Shown one piece after another: positions 24,406 to 33,795 of a stretch of 64,000 nucleotides of DNA. The number at the start of each line of letters is the position of its first letter. The stretch's first letter is position 1. The translations under genes were made by a program, and so were the position numbers. The notes under the pieces are model-generated. The model did no database searches. It was not told the DNA's origin and saw only the letters and a program-made list of their open reading frames with translations. The DNA comes from Caulobacter hibisci (lineage in GTDB: Bacteria > Pseudomonadota > Alphaproteobacteria > Caulobacterales > Caulobacteraceae), in NCBI RefSeq assembly GCF_016135805.1, contig NZ_JADWOX010000013.1, positions 62,001-126,000 of the forward strand. Direction: 5' to 3'.

Positions 24406-26432
24406 TCAGGTCTTCGGAGGAGACACACAGGGCACGTCGCTGGCGGTCCAGTCGAAGTCGTAGGGCGCTGGGACCCTCGCTCCACTACCGACAACGTTCT
24501 TGCTCGCCGAGGGGCGGTAGTAGATCCAGCCCATGCTGTTGTCGAACGCGGGGATCCTGTCGTTGTCGCGTTGAGCGGTGGCGGAATCGATCTCCGGCTG
24601 CTCGATGCGTGATCCGCGGATCATGCGAATTGCGCCCTCACGCAGTTCCCAGGCCCGATGATAGTTGCGACCGAAGATGCGCGTATCGTAGCTCGTCTCG
24701 GAAGACCATTGGGCCGGCCGGGTGGAGCTCGGCAGTCGCACCGTGGTGACGTGGCAGACGTATTCCGGCTTGGTGTAGAACGGCACGTCCTTGTGATCCA
24801 TTCTAACCCGTCGCTCTGGAGGGTTGAACCCGCCTCCGGGAAGCGCCAGGGACCTCTGGCCGGAGCCGTCATCCTCCCAATCCACGGCCGACGTGCCGCT
24901 GATCGTCAGGATGCTGGCGCCCGCCTTTTGATCATAGCGCCACTTGACGTCGTCGATGGTTTGCCAAGTGCCGCCAAGGGCGCGCTGACGGAAGAACTCG
25001 AGTAGCTGTCCTTCGCTCACCGCGGAAAACTGCACCTGCTGTTCCAGGGCGGGCACGCCGCGGACGATTTCGGTGGAGACGATCCGCGCCGGCTTGTCGA
25101 AACCCGCGCGTGCATCGATCTCGAACAGACTGATCTCATCGGGCGCCGCGGCCGGACGCCATTCCATTCGCTCCAGGTCGCCGCCCTGCGCGGTCACGGG
25201 CAGGACCCATCTGACCGGGAAGACGGGTTCCGAGCTGGGCGAAGCCACCGGCGGCAGGGTGCCGTCCAGCCAGTAGGCCTTGCCGTCGATACGCGCACGC
25301 ACCAGCACGTGGTCGAACAACTGGGGGATGGGCAGGCGCTGATCGAAGCCGTCGTCGACCCCGGCGGAGTTCACGAGAACAGCTTCGGCGTCGATGCCCA
25401 GCTCGCGCAAAAGCGCCAGCAGGAGCGTGGTCTTCCCCTTGCAGTCGCCATAGCGGCGCCGCCAAGTTTCATCGGCGGAGGCGGGAACCAGATTGCCGCC
25501 GTTGAGGCCCACATAGACGTACCGCACGTTCTGCTGAACCAATTTCAGCGCCGCACTGGCGCGATCAAGCTGGCTCGTATTGGCGGAGCGAAGACGGGCG
25601 GCTTCGAGCTTGAGAGAGGATTCGGGTTCGAGGGTCGATGCTTTCGCATACAGCGGCGCAAAATGGCGGGAGAGAGCCGGCCAGTCGTGGAAATCGCTGT
25701 ATTCTACGGCGCGCTGCCACTGGTAGCGGAGCGGCGCATCATTCGGCGCGGTCTGCACCCGAGGATTATCGAACTGGAAATGGATCGCCCGCTCGGTGCT
25801 TTGCATGGCCGCGGTCATGTCCGCGGTCATCTTCAAGTCGGGCTTGTGCCCTTCGTCCCAGCTCAATCCGAGGCGATATCGTCCGGGCGACGGGCTGGGT
25901 CCAAGCAGGAGCAGGCCGGATTCGTTGGTCCCTAGGGCCGGGCTGTGCTGGAACGTCGTCAGTTCGACCTCGAGTTCGTCGCCAACCCGAAGGTCAGGAA
26001 CGCGGAGGACCGCCGTCAGCCTTCCGTCCAGCTTGGCCTGTTCGAGTTGGTCCTCGCGGCGCAGGATTTCGAAGGTGGCGCCCTTCAGAACGTCGGTGAC
26101 TTGCTCGTCTCGAAAGACCTTGATGCCATGGACAATCGGAGTGCCGGCCGACGGATCCCAGGCAATTGAGATATTGCCAAGCTGCAGGGCGCTGGATTGG
26201 AGAATCTTGATGCGATAGCCGATATACTGCGCCTCGCCTTGAGCGCTCAGATGAACTTCCGCGTCCTGGCGACGGAAGAACACCGACCCGGTGGCGTTCT
26301 CCGGCACGGGCATGGGCGAGGATGCGACCGCCCAGGCAGGGGCAGGGCCCGCCGGACCTCTTGTGGCTGTGCGAAGGCCGACGTGGCGGCGAACACGCAG
26401 GCCGAAACCAGCAACGAAACTTTCAAAACCAT
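24406..26432 (-). CDS. Exported DUF3857/transglutaminase-like protein, apparently frameshifted
   Basis: The body of this gene encodes a DUF3857 domain (about the first 250 residues of the mature part, including YIGYRIKILQSSALQ) and a transglutaminase-like domain with the catalytic set Cys in YGDCKGKTTLL, His in QLFDHVLVRARI and Asp in YWLDGTLPP. The N-terminus is the odd point. An ATG at 26432, preceded by AGGGGG, opens a classic signal peptide (MVLKVSLLVSACVFAATSAF), but this frame leaves the mature frame near 26335-26370. Adding one base there would join it to PAPAWAVASSPMPV. Read as one frame the product has no sensible N-terminus. It may be a sequencing error or a broken gene. The family is periplasmic and linked to envelope functions, but substrates are unknown. 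GC here is lower than in neighbours. Confidence 0.65.
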
Positions 26433-26713
26433 GAGTACCCCCTGCCGAACTCATGCGGCAGAAAAGCCAAGCTTTCAAGGCGCTTGCTTTCGCCCTGTCA
26501 TCCATAGATTTCGCTGACTTCATCTTCCGTGAGGGAGAAGGGCCAAGTGTTCGTTCCCTAACCTTCGCGCACCTTCTCAGGTCAGGCTTGGCGCGGGCAT
26601 TTCGCACCTGTCGTTCAGCAGGACGTCACTTTGCCTGTCCGATGTCGGAAGTGTTCATGTCGTTGGAGATTTCCACCACAACGGCGGCAATGACGGTAAG
26701 CGTAAAGACGAAC

Positions 26714-27661
26714 TCACCCGCCTTCCGACAGCCGCGCATAGGCCTCCCGCGCCCGCCCGGACCGCACGAACACCCGGGTGATCCGGCGGTCCACGCCCTG
26801 GATCAGCTCGGCGAAGTGGTCGCTGGCGGCTTCGATGTCGGCGGCGGTCAGGTGGTCCTGGAAGTCGAGGGTGACGCCCAGCAAGATCTCTTGAGGCCCC
26901 AGGTGCATGCTCAGCACCTCGGCGACGCTGTCGATGCGCGGGTCGCTCTCAAGAGCCTTGCGGACCTCGGCGACGATGCGGGGGGAGGCGGCCTCGCCGG
27001 TCAGCAGGCTGCGGGTCTCGTTGGCCAGGAAGGCGGCGACCACCACCAGCAGGACGCCGATCGCGACCGAGGCCGCGCCGTCGGCCCAGGCCAGGCCCAG
27101 CATGGCGCCGGCCACGCCCAGGGCGGCGATGGCCAGGCCCGCCAGGGCCGCGCCGTCCTCCAGCAGCACCGCGAAGATCGACGGGTCCTTGCTGCGGCGG
27201 ATGGCGGTGAAGAACGGCGCGTCGCCGCGCAGGGTCTTGAATTCCTTCAGCGCCACCAGGAACGAGCCGCCCTCGAACAGCGCCGCCAGGCCCAGGACCA
27301 CGAAGTTGATCCACGGCCGGTCGATGGCCTCGGGCGCGCGGATCTTCAGGATCCCCTCGTAGATCGAGAAGGCCCCGCCCAGGGCGAAGATCATCAGCGC
27401 CACCACGAACGACCAGAAATAGACCTCCATGCCGTAGCCGAACGGATGGGTGACGCTGGGCTTCTTGCGGGCGCGGGCCAAGCCCAGCAGCAGCAGGCCC
27501 TGGTTGCCGGTGTCGACGCTGGAGTGGATGGCCTCGGTCAGCATGGCCGACGAGCCGGTCAGGGCGAAGGCCACGAACTTGGTGGCGGCGATGGCCAGGT
27601 TGCCCGCCAGGGCCGCGTAGACGACGATGTGGGCGCTGTTTCTGTTCGCGGTCGAGGCCAT
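26714..27661 (-). CDS. Cation diffusion facilitator transporter, ZnT9-like
   Basis: A 315-residue inner-membrane protein with six membrane helices and a short C-terminal cytoplasmic domain (SVAEVLSMHLGPQE onward). The metal-site motif in helix 2 is HSSVDTGNQ (His46, Asp50). In helix 5 the usual HxxxD is replaced by LLEDGAALAG, as seen in ZnT9-like members, so metal specificity may differ from classical Zn exporters. Members exchange protons for divalent cations across the membrane. The gene is convergent with nothing close: upstream it is divergent from a DUF808 gene (138 bases) and downstream it faces an uncoded 281-base gap. Confidence 0.88.
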   Translation of the reverse strand: MASTANRNSAHIVVYAALAGNLAIAATKFVAFALTGSSAMLTEAIHSSVDTGNQGLLLLGLARARKKPSVTHPFGYGMEVYFWSFVVALMIFALGGAFSIYEGILKIRAPEAIDRPWINFVVLGLAALFEGGSFLVALKEFKTLRGDAPFFTAIRRSKDPSIFAVLLEDGAALAGLAIAALGVAGAMLGLAWADGAASVAIGVLLVVVAAFLANETRSLLTGEAASPRIVAEVRKALESDPRIDSVAEVLSMHLGPQEILLGVTLDFQDHLTAADIEAASDHFAELIQGVDRRITRVFVRSGRAREAYARLSEGG

Positions 27662-27799
27662 GGCGGCGCAACGCGGGCTCGGCCACGGGCGTTCCTCCGG
27701 CGATCGCGGCCCTCACCCTTTACCCGCGCGCGGCGAGCCCTTACGCAGGGCGCTCTTCCACGGCCGCGCGGGGCGGCCGAATCCACGCAAGGTCTCTCC

Positions 27800-28735
27800 A
27801 TGCCCTCGGGTCTCGTCGCGCTCCTGGATGACGTCGCCGGCATCGCCAAGATCGCCGCCGCCTCGGTCGACGACATCGGGGCCGCCGCCGGCAAGGCGGG
27901 GACCAAGGCCGTCGGCGTGGTGGTCGACGACACCGCCGTGACCCCCGGCTACGCCATGGGCTTCACGCCCGACCGCGAGCTGCCGATCGTGGCCAAGATC
28001 GCCGTCGGCTCGCTGCGCAACAAGCTGCTGTTCCTGCTGCCCGGCGCCCTGCTGCTCAGCGCCTTCGCGCCGTGGGCGGTGACGCCGATCCTGATGCTGG
28101 GCGGCTCGTACCTGGCCTTCGAGGCGGCCGAGAAGATCATCGAGATCTTCGTCCATCACGACGAGGCGGTCGAGACCGAGGACCTGGCCCTCAGCGGCCC
28201 CGAACTGGAAAAGCAGAAGATCGCCGGCGCCATCCGCACCGACCTGATCCTGTCGGGCGAGATCATGGCCATCGCCCTGGCCGACGTCGCCGACCGTCCC
28301 TTGCCGATCCAGGCCGCCGCCCTGGCGGTGGTCGGGGTGGTCATCACCGTGCTGGTTTACGGCGTGGTCGGTCTGATCGTGAAGATGGACGACATCGGCC
28401 TGCACATGGCCAAGGGCAAGACCGCGGCGACGCGCGGCTTTGGTCGCGGCCTGGTCAAGGGCATGCCGGTGGTGATGGACAGCCTGGCCTATATCGGCAC
28501 CGCGGCCATGCTGTGGGTCGGCGGCGGCATCATCGTCCACGGCCTGCACGAGTTCCACTTCACGCCGATCCCGGCCTGGGTCGAGGGCTTCTCGCACTGG
28601 GCCGGCCAGGTTCCGGGCGTCGGCGCGGTCACCGGCTGGCTGGCCATGGCCCTGGGCTCGGCTGTGGTCGGCATGGTGGTCGGCGGGGCGATCGCCGCCG
28701 TGCTGCACTTCATTCCGCGCAAGAAGGCGCATTAG
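27800..28735 (+). CDS. DUF808 family membrane protein
   Basis: A 311-residue membrane protein matching the DUF808 (YedI-like) family. It begins MPSGLVALLDDVAGIAK and contains TAVTPGYAMGF, PGALLLSAFAP and SYLAFEAAEKI in the first 125 residues, and GVVGLIVKMDDIGLHMAK in the second half. Around five hydrophobic segments are seen. The role is not known. A much longer in-frame reading upstream is antisense to the CDF gene and is not used; the ATG at 27800 follows GGTCTCTCC and fits the family start. The DUF6880-like gene begins four bases after its stop. Confidence 0.87.
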   Translation: MPSGLVALLDDVAGIAKIAAASVDDIGAAAGKAGTKAVGVVVDDTAVTPGYAMGFTPDRELPIVAKIAVGSLRNKLLFLLPGALLLSAFAPWAVTPILMLGGSYLAFEAAEKIIEIFVHHDEAVETEDLALSGPELEKQKIAGAIRTDLILSGEIMAIALADVADRPLPIQAAALAVVGVVITVLVYGVVGLIVKMDDIGLHMAKGKTAATRGFGRGLVKGMPVVMDSLAYIGTAAMLWVGGGIIVHGLHEFHFTPIPAWVEGFSHWAGQVPGVGAVTGWLAMALGSAVVGMVVGGAIAAVLHFIPRKKAH

Positions 28736-28739
28736 ACGC

Positions 28740-30140
28740 GTGGCCGAGGCGGAGCCCCAGCCCCCCCAGGCCAAGGTAAAGGCCAAGGCCGTCAAGAAGG
28801 CCGCGCCGCGCCGGTCGGTTAATGCGGCCAACCTGGCCTATCTGGGGCCGGAGGCGCTGTCGGAACTGCTGATGGAGGTCGCCGAGGGCCATCCGGCCAT
28901 CAAGCGCCGCCTGAAGCTGGCCCTGCTGGGCGAGGTCGGGGCCGCCGACCTGGCCGCCGAGATCGACAAGCGCATCGACGCCATCGCCGACAGCCGCGCC
29001 CGCATCAACTGGCGCAAGTTCAAGGAGTTCGTCCGCGACCTCGACGCCCACCGCGCCTCGGCGGCCGGGCGTCTGGGCGAGCTCGATCCCAACCTCGCCG
29101 TGCCGGTACTGGTGCGGCTGGTGCGGGTGTCCGAAGACCTGGAAGGCCGGATCAAGGATCCCAAGGGCGAACTGCTGGCCGTGTTCGACCAGGCCGTGGC
29201 CGATGTGGCCCGCCTGTCGCCCAAGGCCCTGACGCTGGACAGCCGCTCGCTGGCCGACGCCCTGCTGGCGTTCGTCACCGACGCCTCGACCAAGCTGTCG
29301 GTCGATCTGCTGCGCGCGGCCGCGCCCGCCCTGGCCGGCGACGCCGTGGCCGTGCTGCGCGGCCAAGTGCGCGAGCGCCTGGCCGTCCAGCGTCGGCCCG
29401 ATCCGCGCCTGCGCGCCGCCGCCCAGGTGCTGGCCGACCTGGAAGGCGACGTCGAGGGCTTCGCGGCCCTGTTCACCGCCAGCCAGCAGGTGCTGCCGCC
29501 GATCGGCGCCCAGATCGCCCGCCGCTACCTGGCCGTCGGCCGCACCGCCGAGGCCCTGGCGGCTCTGGACCAGTCCACGCCGGGTCCCGCCGACCGGGCC
29601 GATCCCGGCGCGCTCGCCTGGGACGAGGCCCGCATCGCCGCCCTGGAAGCGGCCGGTGAGCCGCTGGAGGCCCAGGCCGTGCGCTGGGCCAGCTTCAAGG
29701 CCACCCTGTCGGTCGAGATGCTGCGGGCCTTCCTCAAGGGCCTGCCCGACTTCGAGGACGTCGAGGCCGAGGACCAGGCCCTCGACTACGCCCAGACCTA
29801 TCCCGACCCGCACAAGGCCCTGGCCTTCCTGACCGCCTGGCCCTCGGCGGCCGGCGCGGCAAAGCTGGTCATGGAGCGCGGCCCGGCGCTGCGCGGCGAC
29901 CGCGAGGTGGTGCTGGAGCCGGCCGCGCGGCTGCTGGAGCACCGCTATCCGCTGGCCGCCACCGTGCTGCTGCGGGCCATGGTCGACGACGTGGTGCGCT
30001 ACGGCCGCGCCGACCGCTATGCCGACGCCGCCCGCTGGCTGCTGGAGGCGGAGTCGCTGGTCCCCGGCCTGCCGGACGACGCGGCGATCGACGACCACGT
30101 GACCTGGGCCAGGCGCGTGGCGGGCTATCGGCGGCTTTAG
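28740..30140 (+). CDS. DUF6880-like helical repeat protein
   Basis: A 466-residue protein starting at GTG, four bases after the DUF808 stop, so probably cotranscribed. After a Lys/Pro-rich basic N-terminus (PPQAKVKAKAVKKAAPRR) the sequence is almost entirely helical with repeated Ala/Leu-rich units resembling TPR or HEAT arrays (AQIARRYLAVGRTAEALAAL, RLLEHRYPLAATVLLRAMV). This matches the DUF6880 family of Alphaproteobacteria, in my judgement. No signal peptide or membrane helix is present, so a cytoplasmic protein-interaction role is the most one can infer. Confidence 0.7.
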   Translation: MAEAEPQPPQAKVKAKAVKKAAPRRSVNAANLAYLGPEALSELLMEVAEGHPAIKRRLKLALLGEVGAADLAAEIDKRIDAIADSRARINWRKFKEFVRDLDAHRASAAGRLGELDPNLAVPVLVRLVRVSEDLEGRIKDPKGELLAVFDQAVADVARLSPKALTLDSRSLADALLAFVTDASTKLSVDLLRAAAPALAGDAVAVLRGQVRERLAVQRRPDPRLRAAAQVLADLEGDVEGFAALFTASQQVLPPIGAQIARRYLAVGRTAEALAALDQSTPGPADRADPGALAWDEARIAALEAAGEPLEAQAVRWASFKATLSVEMLRAFLKGLPDFEDVEAEDQALDYAQTYPDPHKALAFLTAWPSAAGAAKLVMERGPALRGDREVVLEPAARLLEHRYPLAATVLLRAMVDDVVRYGRADRYADAARWLLEAESLVPGLPDDAAIDDHVTWARRVAGYRRL

Positions 30141-30260
30141 CGCCAGCCTGCGACATTGCGCCACGCCTGGGCGGCGAGCGTTCAAACCCCAGCATAATCA
30201 GCCATTAAACGTCCAAGGCGCAGGAGTGACGGCTGTCCCGCAAGCCGCCGCGATGCTCCA

Positions 30261-32219
30261 TTGCCCTGGTTCCGACCCGTCCCGCCGACACCCGAACTGC
30301 TGAAGGCGCAGGTGCGCGCCTTCTCGCGGCAGGTGCCGATGATGTACGCGCTGGTGCTGGTCAACACGATCGCCCTGTCGGCGACACACCTGGACAACTC
30401 GCCACCGCTGCTGACCCTCGGTTTCCCCGGCCTGCTGGGCGTGATCAGCCTGGTGCGGCTGGTTACCTGGTGGCGGGCGCGCGGCACGACCATCGACCAG
30501 GCCGGCGCCAAGCGGATGCTGCGCCAGACCCTGGTGTTCGCCGGCGTCCTGGGCCTGGGCTTCACGCTCTGGGCGTTCAGCCTGTTTCCGTATGGCGACG
30601 CCTTCACCAAGGCGCACGTGGTCTTCTACATGGCCATCACGGCCATCGGCTGCGTGTTCTGCCTGATGCACATGCGGGCCGCCGCCTTCCTGCTGACCGC
30701 CATCGTCGTCGGGCCCATCGCCGTCTTCTTGCTGGCCAGCGGCAATCCGGTGCTGACGGCGATCGGTTTCAACATGGCCCTGGTGGCGATCGCCATGCTG
30801 GTGATCCTGCTGATCTCCTACCGCGACTTCTCCAACCTGGTGGAATCGCAGCGTGGGCTGGAGGAGCGCCAGGCCGAGATCCAGAGCCTCAGCGACGACT
30901 ATCTGCGGATGGCCAACCTGGACGGCCTGACCGGCCTGCCCAACCGCCGCCAGTTCTTCTCGCGCCTGCAAAGGGTGACCGACCAGGCCGCCGCCGAGGG
31001 CCGCCGCTTCGCCGTCGGGGTGATCGATCTGGACGGCTTCAAGCCGGTCAACGACGCCTATGGTCACGCGGTCGGCGACCGCGTGCTGGTCGAGGCCGGC
31101 GAGCGCCTGGGCCGCAACCATGGCCAGCCGCTGTTCGTGGCCCGCTTGGGCGGCGACGAATACGGCCTGATCATCGAGGCCGACCTCGCCCCCGAAGCGC
31201 TCCAGCGCCTGGGCGCGGACCTCTGCGCGGCCCTGCGCGAGCCCTACTGCTTCCCGGGCGTCACGGCCCAGGTCTCCGGCTCGGTCGGCTTCGCCGTCTA
31301 TCCGCAGGCCGCGACCGCGCCGAACTTGCTCTACGAGCGCGCCGACTACGCCCTCTATCACGCCAAGCAGAACATCCGCGGCGCGGCGGTGGTGTTCTCG
31401 GCCGACCACGAGACGGCGATCAAGACCGCCGGCCTGATCGAGCAGGCCCTGCGCCACGCCGACATGGACACCGAGTTCCGCCTGGCCTTCCAGCCCCTGG
31501 TCGATATCCGCAGCGAGCGCACCGTCGGTTTCGAGGCCCTGGCCCGCTGGACCAGCCCGACTCTGGGCGTCGTCTCGCCGGGCGACTTCGTGCCGGTGGC
31601 CGAGCGCTCGGGTCTGATCGCCCGCATGTCGCCGGTGCTGCTGTCCTGGGCGCTGGACGCCGCCAAAACCTGGCCCGAAGACCAGCGGCTGTCGTTCAAC
31701 CTGTCGGTCCGCGACATCGCCTCGCCCGAGCAGATCGCCCGCATCATCGAGATCATCGAGTTGAGCGGCGTCGATCCGGGCCGCATCGACCTGGAGGTCA
31801 CCGAGACCGCCGTCATGCGCGACTTCGACCAGGCAGCCCGCTCGCTGGCGGCGCTGAAGGCCCTGGGCGTGCGCATCGCGCTCGACGACTTCGGGGCCGG
31901 CTATTCCAGCCTCAGCTACGTGCACCGCCTGCCGATCGACAAGCTGAAGATCGACGGCAGCTTCATGCGCGGCCTGGGGGCGGCCGACAAGCGCCGGGCC
32001 ATCGTCAAGACCATCCTCGACCTCTGCCGCAATCTCGGCCTCGACTGCGTGGTCGAAGGCGTCGAGGAGCCCGAGCAGCTGGTGCTGCTGCGCCCGCTGG
32101 GGTGCCGGGTGGTGCAGGGCTTCCTGTTCGCGCGGCCGATGCCGGGCGAGGCGGTGGCCGGCTATCTGGCGGCCGAGCGGGGCGAGGCGGACGCGGTGGA
32201 ACTGCGGTCGGCGGGGTAG
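30261..32219 (+). CDS. Membrane GGDEF-EAL protein (c-di-GMP turnover)
   Basis: A 652-residue inner-membrane signalling protein, TTG start at 30261. Residues 25-195 hold about six membrane helices. The GGDEF domain (about 215-385) has DGLTGLPNRRQFF and an active-site variant GGDEY (297-301), with DLDGFKPVND present. The EAL domain (about 400-640) has EAL at 425-427 with FNLSVRD, LEVTET, DDFGAGYSSL, KIDGSF and VVEGVEE, all intact. The EAL half is therefore a likely c-di-GMP phosphodiesterase; the cyclase half could be active or regulatory. c-di-GMP controls motility and stalk biogenesis in this group. The gene stands alone, with a 120-base gap upstream. The TTG start is uncertain; an ATG near residue 28 is possible but would start close to the first helix. 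Confidence 0.9.
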   Translation: MPWFRPVPPTPELLKAQVRAFSRQVPMMYALVLVNTIALSATHLDNSPPLLTLGFPGLLGVISLVRLVTWWRARGTTIDQAGAKRMLRQTLVFAGVLGLGFTLWAFSLFPYGDAFTKAHVVFYMAITAIGCVFCLMHMRAAAFLLTAIVVGPIAVFLLASGNPVLTAIGFNMALVAIAMLVILLISYRDFSNLVESQRGLEERQAEIQSLSDDYLRMANLDGLTGLPNRRQFFSRLQRVTDQAAAEGRRFAVGVIDLDGFKPVNDAYGHAVGDRVLVEAGERLGRNHGQPLFVARLGGDEYGLIIEADLAPEALQRLGADLCAALREPYCFPGVTAQVSGSVGFAVYPQAATAPNLLYERADYALYHAKQNIRGAAVVFSADHETAIKTAGLIEQALRHADMDTEFRLAFQPLVDIRSERTVGFEALARWTSPTLGVVSPGDFVPVAERSGLIARMSPVLLSWALDAAKTWPEDQRLSFNLSVRDIASPEQIARIIEIIELSGVDPGRIDLEVTETAVMRDFDQAARSLAALKALGVRIALDDFGAGYSSLSYVHRLPIDKLKIDGSFMRGLGAADKRRAIVKTILDLCRNLGLDCVVEGVEEPEQLVLLRPLGCRVVQGFLFARPMPGEAVAGYLAAERGEADAVELRSAG

Positions 32220-32235
32220 GGGCTAGCCGATCGAT

Positions 32236-32760
32236 CTAGTCGCCGAAATGTGTGGTGAGGCGCTTTAGCACCTCGATCGCTGCACTCTGCCGTTCGCGAA
32301 GATGGTCTGAAGCCGCCGCCTTTATTTCCGCACGGCGCAGCAGTTCGCGCAAAAGGGCCCGTCCTTGAATGTCCTTGGTTAGCGCGTTGCGGAGGTCGTC
32401 GTGCAGATGCGCGATCTCATCCTTGAGTTGTCGCATACGTTCGTGCAGTTCGGCGGCGTCGTAGGCGACTTCAATCGCGGCCAGCCTCTTCGCGCTGAGC
32501 GTCTGTCGCGTATCGCTCCAGGCGTCATGGAAGATGGCGTGGCGGTCGTAAATCTCGACTTCGATTCCCTCCTCCGAGTCCGAGAACCCTTCAAGGGCGG
32601 AGGCATCGAAATCGACGTCTTCGAAGACAAGCGACCATACCGGTCTGGCGTCCGGGTCTTGCGTGAATTCTAGCGGGTGAAATCTGATCTCGGCCTGTCC
32701 ATGAGCGAAGGCGCAGCGTGAATAGAAGCCGCAGAACTTGATCTTCGGGGTAGGCGGCAT
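32236..32760 (-). CDS. Hypothetical protein, lower GC than neighbours
   Basis: A 174-residue protein if the ATG at 32760 (MPPTPKIKFCGFYSRC) is used; a longer form starting at 32847 would add 29 residues with no clear structure. The N-terminal half is beta-rich (GQAEIRFHPLEF, PVWSLVFEDVDFDAS), and the C-terminal half forms a long helix with charged heptads (LHERMRQLKDEIAHLHDDL), probably a coiled coil. No known domain is recognised. Base composition is less GC-rich than flanking genes, a weak sign of separate origin. Convergent with the GGDEF-EAL gene, sixteen bases apart. Confidence 0.6.
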   Translation of the reverse strand: MPPTPKIKFCGFYSRCAFAHGQAEIRFHPLEFTQDPDARPVWSLVFEDVDFDASALEGFSDSEEGIEVEIYDRHAIFHDAWSDTRQTLSAKRLAAIEVAYDAAELHERMRQLKDEIAHLHDDLRNALTKDIQGRALLRELLRRAEIKAAASDHLRERQSAAIEVLKRLTTHFGD

Positions 32761-32970
32761 TTGGTTTCTCGAACGCAGAACAATGAAACTTGAGCACGGC
32801 GTGAAGCCTGTGTCAGCATGTCGATCATGGGAACTCAACTGCCCCAATTTGCCGCGCGGCCGTCATAGGCTCTCGTAACGCCGGTCCTCGAATTTCTCCC
32901 CATACGATCAAACAAGTAGCGCTGTGCGCGAAGCTGTGATTGCATCGTTAAAAATAAGGGGAGAGAAACA

Positions 32971-33093
32971 ATGGAACTGGTCCAATGGCCGGCGCTGATT
33001 GCGTTGGCGGTCGGCGCGGTGGTGTGGGGCGGCGTGATTCTGGCCAGGAATTGGCGGGAAGTCCCGGCCACGGCCGAGGAAGATCTCGACTAG
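32971..33093 (+). CDS. 40-residue single-helix membrane protein
   Basis: This small gene is preceded by a strong ribosome site (GGGGAGAG) six bases before the ATG. The product MELVQWPALIALAVGAVVWG continues through one membrane helix (about residues 6-25), then a basic residue and an acidic tail (EEDLD). The codon pattern is like that of real genes. Function is not known; such small proteins often modulate transporters or kinases. Confidence 0.5.
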   Translation: MELVQWPALIALAVGAVVWGGVILARNWREVPATAEEDLD

Positions 33094-33259
33094 TCTTTCA
33101 AGCTTTCATGGATCGATAGACAAAGCCGCCTGACGCCGGCGGCCTGATCTCGCGCCGGTCTATTCCCGCGCCGCTGGCGCTTGTGGCGGTCGCGGCGCCG
33201 CGCGATATCGCCCATGGGCAGGCTTGGCGCCCGCTGACGGCCTCGACTAGTTTGCCGCC

Positions 33260-33622
33260 ATGACAACCCCGCTTGCCGCCCTGAAGCCCATCGTCCTGAC
33301 CAATGACGCCGGCGTCGAGTTCCTGCGACGCCACCCGGCGACGCGCGAGGTGGTGACGGATCCCTCGGCGAGCGGCCTGGTGCGGGCGGCGCTGCATTTC
33401 GTCGACGCCATGGAGCCGCCGCCGGAAGAGCAATGGGCCATGCCCAACGCCGATGTTCCCGAGGACCGGGATCATGACCTGAGCTTCGGCAACACCGGCC
33501 ACGCGCCGCCCTACGGGTTCTGGATCACCCATCCCGACATCCTGGCCTGGGCGACCGACTTCGTCGAGGACGACGCCGCCGACTGGCAGGTCAGGATCTG
33601 GCTGAAGAAGGATTCGACCTGA
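33260..33622 (+). CDS. Hypothetical protein
   Basis: A 120-residue cytoplasmic protein beginning MTTPLAALKPIVLTNDAG. The most notable stretch is HDLSFGNTGHAPPYGFWITHP, followed by a helix with TDFVEDDAADWQVRIWLKK. No known motif or signal sequence. It lies just upstream of the convergent tRNA-Leu gene. I do not recognise the family. Confidence 0.55.
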   Translation: MTTPLAALKPIVLTNDAGVEFLRRHPATREVVTDPSASGLVRAALHFVDAMEPPPEEQWAMPNADVPEDRDHDLSFGNTGHAPPYGFWITHPDILAWATDFVEDDAADWQVRIWLKKDST

Positions 33623-33629
33623 GGTCGGA

Positions 33630-33714
33630 TGGTGCGGGCGGTCGGGGTCGAACCGACACTCCTTTCGGAACCGGATTTTGAGTCCGGCGCGTCTACCAGT
33701 TTCACCACGCCCGC
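33630..33714 (-). tRNA. tRNA-Leu (CAA)
   Basis: An 85-base tRNA with encoded CCA. The acceptor stem GCGGGCG pairs with CGCCCGC, discriminator base A. The anticodon loop reads CTCAAAA, giving anticodon CAA, which reads UUG. A long variable arm typical of leucine tRNAs and the T-arm GGTTCGACCCC are present. Confidence 0.95.
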
Positions 33715-33795
33715 GCTCGGCTCCGAGCCGATGGCCCGAAGCGAAGGACGGCTTTCCTAGCAGCGGTCGCGGGGAAGTTCCAGAGGCGTTTCACC

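Noticed and set aside
26453..27799. N-terminal extension of the DUF808 reading frame
   Set aside because: It is antisense to the CDF transporter gene, and the DUF808 family starts at the ATG at 27800.
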